DNA from: Roseateles toxinivorans
GTDB taxonomy: Bacteria > Pseudomonadota > Gammaproteobacteria > Burkholderiales > Burkholderiaceae_C
Direction: 5' to 3'
DNA: 64,000 nucleotides
Assembly (NCBI RefSeq): GCF_004362525.1
Contig: NZ_SNXS01000001.1
Span: 792,520-856,519, forward strand
The notes beneath the pieces are model-generated. The model was not told the DNA's origin. It searched no databases and was given only the letters and a program-made list of their open reading frames with translations. Shown piece by piece: positions 35,011-46,500 of this stretch. Position 1 is the first letter of the stretch. Every line of letters begins with the position of its first letter. Made by a program: the position numbers and the translations under genes.

Positions 35011-35508
35011 ATGAGAATGACCGAATCACCCCAGTCTCCCGTGATGACCTTTCGAGGTCGCTTTCGAGCAGCGTTCAGATTGATCGCACCGACCCCGCTG
35101 AAGACGCGCGCAATCATGCAGAGTGGGTCCTTGGTGCTGCCGTATCCCGCTGACGATGCGCTCACCCGCCGCAAGATCGAAGCCAGTTCACCGAACTGGC
35201 AATGCTGCACCGACTCCGACACCGGCCACATGCAGGTTGCAGGAGGCATTTCTTCCGAGGACTGGGATCTCCTCTTTCGAGCTGCGCTCGGCCTCCTGGC
35301 TCGTGTGGCAGTGGAGAAGTCTGACCTCGGGCGGGCAGGCATACAGCTTCAGGCGCCGGGCGCCGTGCTGCACGAGTGCTTGGATGCGTTGGATCAGCTA
35401 CGCAGGTCAGTCCCTGCGGTTCAGCACCACCAGATGTTCGCGTCAGCCCCCATGGAGGAAGATGATTCGTCCCGTCTTCCCCCGTCCGCGCAAGAGTTTG
35501 AGAGGTGA
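35011..35508 (+). CDS. Hypothetical protein, no recognised family
   Basis: 165 residues if started at the second ATG (35011), just 11 bp after the BON stop, so possibly the same transcript. No signal peptide or membrane helix is seen. The central part (SSEDWDLLFRAALGLLARVAVEK, then HECLDALDQLRRSVPAVQHH) could form helices; the N-terminal third is basic. Codon composition is less regular than in the core genes and an antisense frame of similar length exists, so I am not certain it is expressed. Confidence 0.45.
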   Translation: MRMTESPQSPVMTFRGRFRAAFRLIAPTPLKTRAIMQSGSLVLPYPADDALTRRKIEASSPNWQCCTDSDTGHMQVAGGISSEDWDLLFRAALGLLARVAVEKSDLGRAGIQLQAPGAVLHECLDALDQLRRSVPAVQHHQMFASAPMEEDDSSRLPPSAQEFER

Positions 35509-36066
35509 GGCCAGAGCGCCTATGTCAATCGGACGCACGGGTTCAGGATTTACCCCTGCAATCGCCTTTACGGCACCTGCTCCTCGGTGATTGCATTGCT
35601 CTCCTGCCGAGTAGTTTGGCAGTTCGACCCAGAACCGCCTCGTTATGGCCTCATGCCCGCGATACCTCGTAGAGCCGACAGTTAAGCCAAAGCCAGTCGC
35701 TAGGCCTAATGAGTGTTTGTTGCCAGGCAGTGTGAACCCGTCCGGCGGTGGCCATCGGCTGCTGCCGCTGCGATGCCGCCCACCAGCCAGCCGCCTCGAC
35801 CGACGGTAATACCCAAATCGCAGTTGCTCAAAGTCGCCGAGCGTCGGGTCTCCCTAACCTGTTTAGGCCGGCCAGCCCGCGCCGCCAGTACCTGAACTTC
35901 GACAAAGAACCACCGCCCTGGTTTTAGGCCATTGGCTCCCCGCAACGCGGGCCAATGGCTCCTCTGGGCCATGCGATTCGAAAGGGGTCTGAGCACACTG
36001 CTCACACCCGGAAATGGGGGTTTCCTTGCCCCTGCCATTCCTCCCTTTCGAAGCGCTCGCCCGACC
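35509..36066. other. 558-bp intergenic region before the TolC-family gene
   Basis: No recognisable gene. The one visible structure is a bulged hairpin at 35929-35958 (CCATTGGC...CCGC-aac-GCGG...CCAATGG), not followed by a T-run. Short open frames on both strands lack ribosome-binding sites. It probably contains the promoter for the secretion channel and giant gene, and the right edge of the accessory region. Confidence 0.5.
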
Positions 36067-37533
36067 ATGAAATCACTGTCGCTGCTACTGCAACGCCTTG
36101 TCGCCACTGCGCTGATAGGCCTGACGATGACCGCGGCGGCGAGCGCCCAGTCGCTGGATCTGTGGCGCGTGCTGCCCGGCGAGCGGGGCATTCCGGTGAT
36201 GCCGGGCGACGCCACCCCGGTGGGCGCCACCTGCGCTGACAACGACACGGCCGCCGCGCTCGCGGCGCCTCTGGCCCTGGCCGATGCGATCCGCATCGCG
36301 CTGTGCAGCAATCCGCGGGCGCGCCAGGCCTGGTTAGATGCCGCTGCCCAGGCGGCCACCGTGGGCCTGAGCAAGGCGGCTTACCTGCCCACCGTCAATG
36401 CCTCGCTCAGCAAGAGCTATGACGCGGTGCGCACGCCGGGCAGTTTCAACAGCCAGCGCAGCGGCAACCAGGTCCATGGTGCAAACCTGACCCTCAGCTG
36501 GCTATTGCTTGACAGCGGCGGCCGGGCGGCCAATGTGCGCCAGGCCGAGCAGAACCTGGCCGCGGCGATGGCCGGGCATGACGGGTTGCTGCAGTCGCTG
36601 TTCGTTGGCACGGCCCAGGCCTATTACGAGGCCGCGGCGGCCTCGGCCTCGGTGCGTGCCGCCCAGCAGGCCGAGGACACCGCCCGCGAGAGCGCGCAGG
36701 CCACAGAGACCAAGCTGCAGCTTGGCGCGGCCACGGTGGTGGACATGCTGCAGGCGCGCACCGCGCTGTCGCAGGCCACGCTGGCCCGGGTGCGGGTCGA
36801 GGGCCAGGCGCGCACCTCGCTGGGTGCGCTGGCCCATGTGATGGGCATCGATGTGCGCAGCCCGCTGCAGCTGGCTGCCGACGCGGATCTTGACCCGCTG
36901 GCCAGCACCGAGCGACCGGTGGCCGAAGACTATCTGCAACAGCTTGACAGCCTGATCAACGAGGCGCTGGCCGCGCATCCAACGCTGCTGGCCGCCCGCG
37001 CCCAGCTGGCCTCGGCCGAGGCGCGGCTGGAGGCGGTGCGCAGCGAGGGCTTTCCGTCGCTGACGCTGACGCACAGCAATTTCCGCAACGGCCGGCCGGG
37101 CAGCACGCTGCCGACATCGCTGACCTATGAACGCATCACCGCGGTGACCCTGAGCTTTCCGATCTTCGAGGGCCTGAGCCGCAACTACCGGATGCACGAG
37201 CAGCGCGCCGTGGTCGAGTCGCGCCGGGCCGATCTGGAGGGCGTGCGCTCGCAGGTGGCCTTCGAGGTCTGGCGGGCCTTCGAGGCGCTGCGCGTCGAGA
37301 CCGGCAGCGTGGCCGCCTCGGCCGATCTGATGCGCAGCGCCCATGAGTCGCTGCTGGCCGCCAAGGCCCGCTATCAGGCGGGCGCGGCCCATACCGTCGA
37401 TGTGCTGACGGCACAAAAAGATGAGGCCAACGCTCGCCAGGAGCGCATTGCCGCACTGGCCAGCTGGCGCACGTCCCGGCTGCGGCTGATCGCCGGCCTG
37501 GGTCGACTCGGTTTCTGGGCGCTGGGCGCCTGA
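36067..37533 (+). CDS. TolC family outer-membrane channel protein (type I secretion)
   Basis: 488-residue outer-membrane efflux protein. The signal peptide is ~1-27 (ending AAASA), followed by two outer-membrane-factor repeats: LADAIRIALCSNPRARQAWLDAAAQAATVGLSKAAYLPTVN, and later LINEALAAHPTLLAARAQLASAEARLEAVRSEGFPSLTL. Long helical stretches rich in A, E, Q and R form the periplasmic tunnel. Length is that of TolC/CyaE/LapE-type proteins. The giant gene begins 47 bp downstream, so this is most likely the exit channel for it. The ATG at 36067 directly precedes the signal peptide. Confidence 0.93.
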   Translation: MKSLSLLLQRLVATALIGLTMTAAASAQSLDLWRVLPGERGIPVMPGDATPVGATCADNDTAAALAAPLALADAIRIALCSNPRARQAWLDAAAQAATVGLSKAAYLPTVNASLSKSYDAVRTPGSFNSQRSGNQVHGANLTLSWLLLDSGGRAANVRQAEQNLAAAMAGHDGLLQSLFVGTAQAYYEAAAASASVRAAQQAEDTARESAQATETKLQLGAATVVDMLQARTALSQATLARVRVEGQARTSLGALAHVMGIDVRSPLQLAADADLDPLASTERPVAEDYLQQLDSLINEALAAHPTLLAARAQLASAEARLEAVRSEGFPSLTLTHSNFRNGRPGSTLPTSLTYERITAVTLSFPIFEGLSRNYRMHEQRAVVESRRADLEGVRSQVAFEVWRAFEALRVETGSVAASADLMRSAHESLLAAKARYQAGAAHTVDVLTAQKDEANARQERIAALASWRTSRLRLIAGLGRLGFWALGA

Positions 37534-37580
37534 CGCATTCCACCAAATTCAAGACATCACCAGGGTAGAGGAAGAAACAA

Positions 37581-40500
37581 ATGGCAAAGAAGACCAAGGC
37601 TGTGGCCAAGACAAACACGTTGATGTCGGCCGTGGGCCGCCTGATGGAGCAGGCCCTGGGCCGCGAGCCGCAGCAAGCCCCGGCCAAGAAGGCACCGGCG
37701 CACCGCCGTCGCCCGGTCGTCGAGACCCTGGAGCAGCGCCTGCTGCTGTCGGCCACGCCGCTGCCGCAGCCGACCTTCAACACCACCCTTAGCTACTCGG
37801 CCCTGCCCACCGGCGCGCTGGACGCGACGCTCGAAGTGGTGGACACCGGTGCGCCACACCTGACCCTGCAGCTGCGCAGAGGCGACCAGGTCCTGGCCTC
37901 GGAAACGCTGGATGAAAACCTGCGCGTCGCCTTCACCGGCTCGGCCTTCAACGATCACCTGACGATCAAGCTCGACGGCAACACCTCGCCCTATGCGATC
38001 AAGATCGACTTCGACGGCGGCACCGATGTGCCCGGCGCCAGCGACGACCAGCTGATCTTGGACGGCACCGACGCCAAGGGCCTGTTCGTCAGCAGCAGCG
38101 ACGATGTGCTGATCAAGGGTGCACTGCAGATCGATGGCGATCTGGACGTGCAGTCCAAGGAACGCATCGATGTGGCGCTGGGTGCCAGCATTGCCGCGCA
38201 AGACATCCGCCTGGCCGCGCTGGACGAGGCCAAGGCCGGCGTGCTGGGCACCGAAATCAGGGCCGTGGCCGACGCCCAGGTCAATCTGCTGGGCGCCACG
38301 CTGACGGGGCGCAATATCAGCATCGATGCCGAGGCCAAGGTCACGCTGGACAGCAAGGACACCGAGCTGTTCGGCAAGCAGCTGAAGCTGGGCGTCGTCG
38401 ACGCCAAGGCCGCCGCGGCGATTGCGCTGAGCGGTGCCAACCAGATCACGGCCAGCGGCACCTTGGCGATGGATGCCAGCGCCAAGGTTGACACCAAGCT
38501 GGCCAGCGCCCCGGACGACAGCAGCAAGAACACCGCCAAGGACGCGGCGGTGGCCATCACGCACATCGACAGCAGTGCGCAGGTGCGGGTCGGCGGCAGC
38601 TCGGGCTTAAGCGCCGGCGGCGCGCTGAGCCTGGCCGCCAACAACGCGGTGACGGCCAAGACCACGGCCGACGGCTCGGCCGGCACGGCAGCCGGAGACG
38701 CCAAGGGCGCGGTGCTGGCCGCCAGCTACATCCACGGCGACACAAAGGCCGAGCTGGCCGACAGCGCCTCGCTGAGCGGTAGCGCCATTGCCATCAGCGC
38801 CAACGCGACGCGCAGCGCCGAGGTGCTGGCCAAGGCCACCAAGGGCGGGGCCGAGAAATCGGCCGACGGCGCCAACGAGAGCGAGAAGAAGCTGGCCGAG
38901 GAAGAGGCCAAGACCAGCGACGGCTCGCTGCAGTTCGCCGCCGCCGTGGCGGTGGGAGCCATCAATGGCCAGTCCCAGGTGTTGCTGGGTAGCAGCGGCG
39001 CGCTGACGGCCACCGAGGCGATCACCGTCAATGCCGGCATGGCCCTCAGCGGCCCGGCGGGTGGCTTGAGCACCACGGCCGACGGCTCCAACAAGGACGC
39101 CAGCGGCACCGGCGTAGGCGTGGCGGTGGCCATCAACACCGCCAAGGCAGGCAGCCAGGTGCTGCTCAGCGGCAGCAGCACGCTCAGCGCGACCGGTGGC
39201 GTCAACGTCACGTCCACGGCCAGCAGCGCGCAATTCGGCGCGCAGGCGACCTCGGGTGCCTCGGCCACGGGCCTGGGCGTGGCCGGCTCGCTGGCCATCA
39301 ATGCCGGCGTGTTGAAGGCCGAGGCGTTGATCGCCGCGGGCGCCAGCATCACGGTGGCCGAGGGCACGACCCTGACCCTGACGGCCGAGACCAGGAGCTC
39401 GGACAGCGCCAAGGCGAACGCAAAAACCACGGCCGGCGGCGAGCATGAGGGCGCAGGCGCCTCGGTGGCCATCAATGTGGCCGACACGGTGGCCCGCGCG
39501 GCCGTCGAGGCCGGCGGCAAGGTCAATGGCGCCGGGAGCCTGAAGCTCGATGCGCAATCGAGCAACACGGTGGTGACCGAGGCGAAGGGCGGGGCCGAGG
39601 GCGGCACCGCGATCACGCCGGTGGCGGCTATCACGCTGGCCCACCACGACACCGTAGCCGAGCTGCGCGGCGATGAGGCCCTGGCGTTGAAAGACGTGGC
39701 GCTGAACGCCAAGCACGAGGGTCAGGCCGACACCACGGCCGAGGGCACGCCGACTGGCACGAGGTCCGCCCTGGGCATGGCCTTCGCGAGCGCCTTTGTC
39801 GTTGACAACACCCGTGCGGTGATGGACCGCGCGCTGGTGCTCGGTGGCGCGCTGGACCTGGTCGCCTCGGGCAAGCAGACCACCCACACCACGGCCAAGT
39901 CCAGCGTCAAGGGCGGCAAGGCTGCTGACAAGGCGGCCGAGGGCGACGTGGACAAGGAAAAGGCCGCGCAGCGCAAGGCCGCCGACGCCGTCGCCGCCGA
40001 CAAGGGCGCGCGCGACAGCGCCGATGCCGGCGCCACGCCCAAGGCCGAAACGCCCACCGGCAATGGCGATACCGCGGGCAGCGACAGCAGCGCGCTGAGC
40101 ACGGCCGGCGCGCTGGCCGTCAATGTGGCCAGCAGCAAGGTCGATGCCGGCATCACCGTCGGCCGCGAGGTCACGGCCGCGGGTGCGGTGACGATCAAGG
40201 CCGAGGCCGAGGCGCACAGCGCGGCGGTGGCCGATGGCACGGTGACCCTGGTCGGCGAGAACAGCAACGACCAGGGCGTTGGCGTGGCCATCGCGCTGAA
40301 CGTCGGCGCGGCCGAGGCCCATGCCTATATGGCCGGCAAACTGAACAGCGCCGGCCTGAGCCTGACAGCGGGCACCCCCGACGATGCCAAGCACACCAGC
40401 AAGGCGGTGGCCGCGGCCGGCGCCGGTGGCGGCAAGCTCGGCGCGGCCGGTGCGCTGGCCATCAACGCCGGCTCGGCCAAGACCCTGGCCACCGTCGATC

Positions 40501-43500
40501 ACGCCGCGCGGCTGACCTTGACCGGTGACGGCGCCTTGAGCCTCAAGGCGCAGAGCAGTAGCGAACACCTGGCCGAGGCCAAGCCCAAGGAGGTGACCGG
40601 CAAGAAGACCGGCATCGGTGCGGCCGTGGCCTTCAATCTGGCCGATGAGAGCACGACGGCGCGTATCAACGGCGGCGCCGAGGTCGCTGGCGCGGCCAGC
40701 GTGACCCTGTCCGCCGACTCGAAGAACAAGATCACCACCACGGCCGAGGGTGGCGCCTCGGGCTCCACCGCCTTCGTGCCCAGCATTGCCGTGACTTTGG
40801 CAACGCTGGACACCACCGCCGAAGTCAATGGCACCGGCACGCTGGCCAGCAGCGGAGACCTGAGCCTGAGCGCCAAGCATGCTGGCGAGGCCACGACCAC
40901 CGCCAGCGGCAAGGCCGATGGCGCCGGTGCCGAGGGCGACACCGCTGTCGGGGTGTCGCTGGCCATCGGCTCGGTCAGCGACACCACGCGCGCCAGCCTC
41001 GACCGCAGGGCCAGCCTGGGCGGCAAGGCCGACATCAGCGCCAGCAGCCAGCAGAGCGGCGTGAGCACCGCCACGGCCAGCGCCAAGGGCGGCAAGCCGG
41101 CCGGCGAGACGACCGACGCCAAGGGCGCCGACAAGCAGAAAGACGCGGCGCTGAGCGTCGCCGACAAGGCCGCCATCGCGGCCGGCCAGCGCGGCGAGAG
41201 CGAGGCGCCCGACGCGGCCAAGCCACCCAAGGCCGAGACGCCTGACAAGGACGCCGATGGCGAGGGCACGTCCAGCGTCAGCGTGGCCGGCGCGATTGCC
41301 GTCAACGTGGCCGACAGCCGCACCGAGGCCTACCTCGGCGGCGAGCTGACAGCGGCCCAGGCGGTCAGCCTCAAGGCGCTGTCCGACATCGATGGCAGCG
41401 CCGTGGCCGACGCCTCGGCCACCATCGCCGCACCTGCCCCAGAGGGGCAGGACAGCAACTGGGGCGTCGGCGTGGCCGTGGCCCTCAATGTGGGCGATGT
41501 GGACACCTTGGCCAGCGTCGCCGGCGTCGTCACCAGCAAGGGCCTGAGCGCCACGGCGGGCATGCTGGGCGAGGACGGCAAGCACACCTTCAGCGCCAGC
41601 AGCCTGTCCGGCGCCGGCGGCGGCAATATCGGCGTGGCCGGTTCGCTAGCCGTCAACGTGGGCGGTACCGATACGGTGGCCCGCTTGAACGACACCGCGC
41701 GGCTGAATATGGTCGGTGATGGCTCGGTCAAGCTGGCAGCGGCCAGCAGCACCGACAACAAGGCCGAGGCCAAACCGAAGGATGAGGGCGCTGCCGGTAG
41801 CAAGACCGGCTTTGGCGCTTCGGTGGCCGTCAACGTGATCGACGAGACTACCCAGGCCGCGGCCGAGGGCCTGGCCTTTGTGCAGGGCGCCGGTGACGTT
41901 GCGATCACCGCCACCAGCAAGAGCGCGATCATGACCACGGCCGAGGGCGGCGCCGAGGCCAAGGGCGCCGGCGGCACCAGCGTCACCCCGGTGGTGGCGG
42001 TGACGGTGGCCAATCTGGACACCATCGCCGAAGCCAAGGGCGCCGGCACGCTGGCCGGCAGCGGCGCGCTGAACATCGCTGCCATTCACAGCGGCGAGGC
42101 CACGACCACGGCCAAGGGCAAGAGCACCGGCGAAGACTCGGCCGTGGGCATCTCGGTGGCCGTCGGCGTGGTCAATGACCGCACGGGCGCGGGCCTGGAC
42201 CGCGAGGCGACGATGGGCGGCAAGGCCGACATCGCCGCCAGCGGCACGCAGAGCAGCACGACCACGGCCTCGGCCAGCAGCAAGGGCGGCAAGGCCAAGA
42301 AGGCCGACACGGACGAGAAGGCCGTCGACAAGGCCAAGGATGGCGCCCGCAAGGCCGCCGACAAGACGGCCGCGGACACCGGCAAGCGCGACAGCGCCGA
42401 GGCCGGCGCGAGTCCGAAGGCGGCCGTGGCCGACAAGGACGGCAAGGCACAGGGCAAGAGCAGCCTGAGCGTGGCCGGGGCGGTGGCGGTGAACCTGTCG
42501 GTCAGCCGCACCGAGGCGACGCTGTCGGGCAAGCTGACGGCGGCCGATCAGGCGTCTGTGACTTCGCTGGCCGATATCGACGGCGCGGCCGTGGCCGATG
42601 GCTCGGCGGTGATCGCCGCGCCCAAGGCGAATGAGCAGGACCCGAGCAACACCGGCGTCGGTGTGGCCGTGGCCATCAATGTGGGCGATGTCGAGAACCG
42701 CGCCGTCGTCAGCGGCGAGGTCGCTGCCAAGGGCCTGGCGATCAGCGCCGGCATGGCCGGCACCGAGGAGGAGCCGGGCAAGCATGTCTTCTCGGCCAAG
42801 AGCACCTCGGGTGCCAGCGGTGGCGATGTCGGCGTGGCCGGCTCGGTGGCCATCAATGTGGGCGCGGCCAGGACCGAGGCGCTGCTGTCGGCAGACGCCA
42901 AGGTCACGCAGACGGGCACGGACGGCGCCGTCAAGCTGACGGCCAAGAGCAGCAGCGAGCACCGGACCGAGGCCAAGCCCAAGGCAGAGGCCGACGGCAA
43001 GAAGACCGGCGTCGGCGCCTCGGCCGCCATCAATGTGGTGGACGAGATCACCCGCGCGGCGATACAGGACCAGGCGGCGGTGACGGCCGAGGGCGGCATC
43101 GCCGTTTCGGCTGATGGCAAGCGCAGCATCAAGACCACGGCCGAGGGCGGAGCCAAGGGAGGCGATGCGGTCGTTCCCGTCGCGGCAGTGACCGTGGCCC
43201 ACGTGGATTCAGTGGCCGAGATCACCGGCAGCGGCGAGCTGAAGGCGGGCGGTGACCTCACGCTAAACGCCAAGCACGGCGGCAGCGCCACCACCACGGC
43301 CACCGGCAATGCCACGGCCGATGAGACGGCCTTCGGCGCGGCCGTGGCCGTCAGCGTCGTCAGCGACACGACCCGTGCGCTGCTGGACCGCGATGCGCAA
43401 GCCGGCGGCGCCATCGCCATCACGGCCAGCAGCAAGCAGGCCAGCGAATCGAATGCGACCGCCAGCGCCAAGGGCGGCAAACAGAAGGACGCGACCGCCG

Positions 43501-46500
43501 ATCCCAAGGGCGTGGACAACCAGAAGGACGGCCAGCGCAAGGCCGCCGATGATCTGGCCGCCGAACGCAGCAAGCGCGACAGCGCCGATGCGCCGAAGAA
43601 GGGCAAGGCCGAAGTGGCCGGCATCGACGGCAGCAGCGGCACGGGCAAGTCCGAGGCGCTGGCCGTGGCCGGTGCCATTGCCGTCAATGTGGCCGATACC
43701 GACACCTTGGCCGCGACCGGCGCCGGGCGCAAGCTCACGGCCGGCAAGACCTTGAGCGTCAAGGCGCAGGTCGACAGCGATGCCAAGGCCGTGGCCGATG
43801 GCTCGGCCGTCGCCCGCGGCGAGAACACGGACAGCGGCGTGGGTGTGGCCGTCGCCATCAATGTGGCCGAGGTCAGCAACCGGGCGCAGATCGCGGCCGG
43901 CAACGAGGTCACGGCCAAGGGCCTGACGGTGCAGGCCACGACCGGCACCGCGGCCGAAGGCGAAGCCGCGCCCGAAATGGGCTTCGAGGCCCGCGCCAGG
44001 TCCGGCGCCGGCTCCGACAAGGTCGGCGTGGCCGGCTCGGTGGCCATCAATATCGTCAATGCCGACAGCGGGGCCACCGTCGACGGCAGCGCCAAGATCG
44101 CGCTGAACGGTGGTGACCTGGGCGTGACGGCCCACCAGAACACCCGCAGCGAGGCGGTGGCCGAGCCCAAGGACAAGGGCGTGGAAGCCGGTACCACCGG
44201 CGTCGGCGCCTCGGTGGCGCTGAACGTCATCGACACCGAGACGACGGCCCGTGTGGCCGATGGCGCTGCGCTCACCGGCACGGCCGGTGACGTCAGCATC
44301 GCCGCCACCGGCAACCACCAGGTCACGACCGTGGCCAAGAACGGCGCGGCCGCCGGCAAGACCGGCAGCGGCTCGGGCACCGGCGTCGGTGCGGCCGTGG
44401 CCCTGGCCATCGTCGATCACGACAAGACGGCCGAGGTGGGCACGGGCGATGCGCTCGCGGCCAGCGGCAAAGTCGAGATCAAGGCCCAGCACGGCCACAA
44501 GGCCGAGACCACGTCGAATGCCGATGGCGCCGGCGGTGAAGCCGGCGTCGGCGCCAATGTGGCAGTCAACGTGCTGGACGATCGCGTCTTAGCCCGCGCC
44601 GCGCGCTCGGTCACGGCCGGCGGCGACATCACGGTGGCCAGCGAGGCCCTGGTCAGCAGCAGCATCCAGGCCCGGGCCAGCGCCCAGGGCTCAGCGGCCG
44701 ACAGCAAGAAGGCCGACCAGGAGACCGAGAACCAGGTCAAGAACAACCCCAATGTCGACGCCGAGGACAAGGCCGAGGTGCCCAAGGCCCAGGAAGGCGT
44801 CGACGAGGCCAATGCAAAGGCCGACAAGGAGGCCAGCTTCGAGACGGCCGATATCGGCGTGGCCGGCGTGGTCAGCGTGACCTCGCTGAAGGTAAGCAAC
44901 CAGGCGGTGGTCGGCGCCGGTGCCGAGCTGAAGTCGGTCAGCGGCGACGTCAAGGTCGCCGCCACCACCGATGCCGATGCGACCAACCAGGCGCGCGGCT
45001 CGGCGATCAATATGCTGTCCGACACCAATGTCGGCGTGGCGGTCAGCGTGACCGTGGCCGAGGTGCAGGGTAGCGCCCAGGTGGGCGAGGGCGCCCGGCT
45101 GGAGGGCCGCAATGTGGCGGTGACCTCGGGCAATGTGGAGGGCGGCAGCGCCGACTTCCGCACCACCGCGGCGGCCTCGGCCGGCGGCAAGGAGAAGGGC
45201 GTCGGCGGCTCGGCGGCGGTGGCCGTCGTGCATCTGAAGTCCGAGTCCAGGGTGGCTGCTGGCGCTTCATTGCAAGCCAGCGAGAACCTGACGATCGCTG
45301 CCACCAGCCGGGTCGGCCAACAGACCTTGGCGGCCGGCGGTGCGATCGGCCAGGACAAGGGCGTCGGCGTGGCCGGTGCCGTGACCGTGCTCGACCAGGA
45401 CACGCTGGCCACCGTGGGCGACAACGCCAGCCTCGATGCGGCCGGCGCCACCACGGTGCGTGCCGATGCGGCGCTGAACCCGCTGCTGGCTGCCCTGGAC
45501 CCCAAGGACGACATCTTCCTGGTACCCAAGACCAAACCGATCAGCTCGGGCGCTGCCGGTGCCGGCGCCAGCGCCGGTGATCTGGGCGTGGGCGGCTCGG
45601 TGGTCGTCAACGTCATCGACGGCGTCACCGAGGCCTCGCTGGGCCAGGGCGTCAAGGTCAACCATCAGGTGGTCAACGCGCCGGCCGAGCAGTCGGTCAG
45701 CGTGCTGGCCAACGACAAGACCACCTTGGTCTCGGCGGCCGGCGCACTGTCGGGCGCCTTTGGCGATGGCGTGGCCGTGGCCGCCGGCGTCGATGTCGGC
45801 GTATTCAACAAGCGCACCTCGGCCAAGGTCGGCGACGGCGCCGACATCAATGCCCGCGGCGCGATCCGTATCGAGGCCGAAAGCAGCGAAGACATCACCT
45901 CGGTGGCCGCGGCCGCCGGCCTCAGCACTTCGGTGGCCGTCGGCGCTTCGGTCAGCGTCTATGTGATGGACACCGCCACCGAGGCGGTGACCGGCAACCA
46001 GGTCGGCCTCGATGGCGGCCAGGTCAGCGTGCAGGCCTCTGGACATCTGAAGAGCTCCCAGGTGGCCGGCCAGCTGGCCCTGGGCAGCGATGCCGGCATC
46101 GGCGTGGCCAATACCACGCTGGTGCACAGCGACCGTGTCGAGGCGCAGCTGGGCCTTCAAGCCGATGTGCGTGCCAGCGGCGCCGGTGGGCTGACCGTCA
46201 AGGCCGCCTCCAGCGAGCAGCTGCTGGGCCTTGCCGCCGCGGGCGCGGGCAGCGCCACTGCCGGCGTGGCCGGCTCGGCGGCCGTCAATGTGCTGAACGA
46301 AACCACGCGCGCCGGCATTGGCGATGGCGCGACGATCCATGCCTCGGCCGTGCAGGTGCTGGCCGATGACCACACCGGGATGCTGGACGTGGCCGGTTCG
46401 GTCAGCTTTGGCGGCACGGCCGGCATAGGCGCGGGTGCTAGTGTCACCAAGCTGACGAAGAACACCGAGGCCAAGCTGGGCTCCGGGGTCAATGCCGACA

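Noticed and set aside
35706-36374. 222-codon minus-strand frame before and within the TolC gene
   Set aside because: It overlaps the TolC signal-peptide region and has no start signal or domain; it is probably a shadow.
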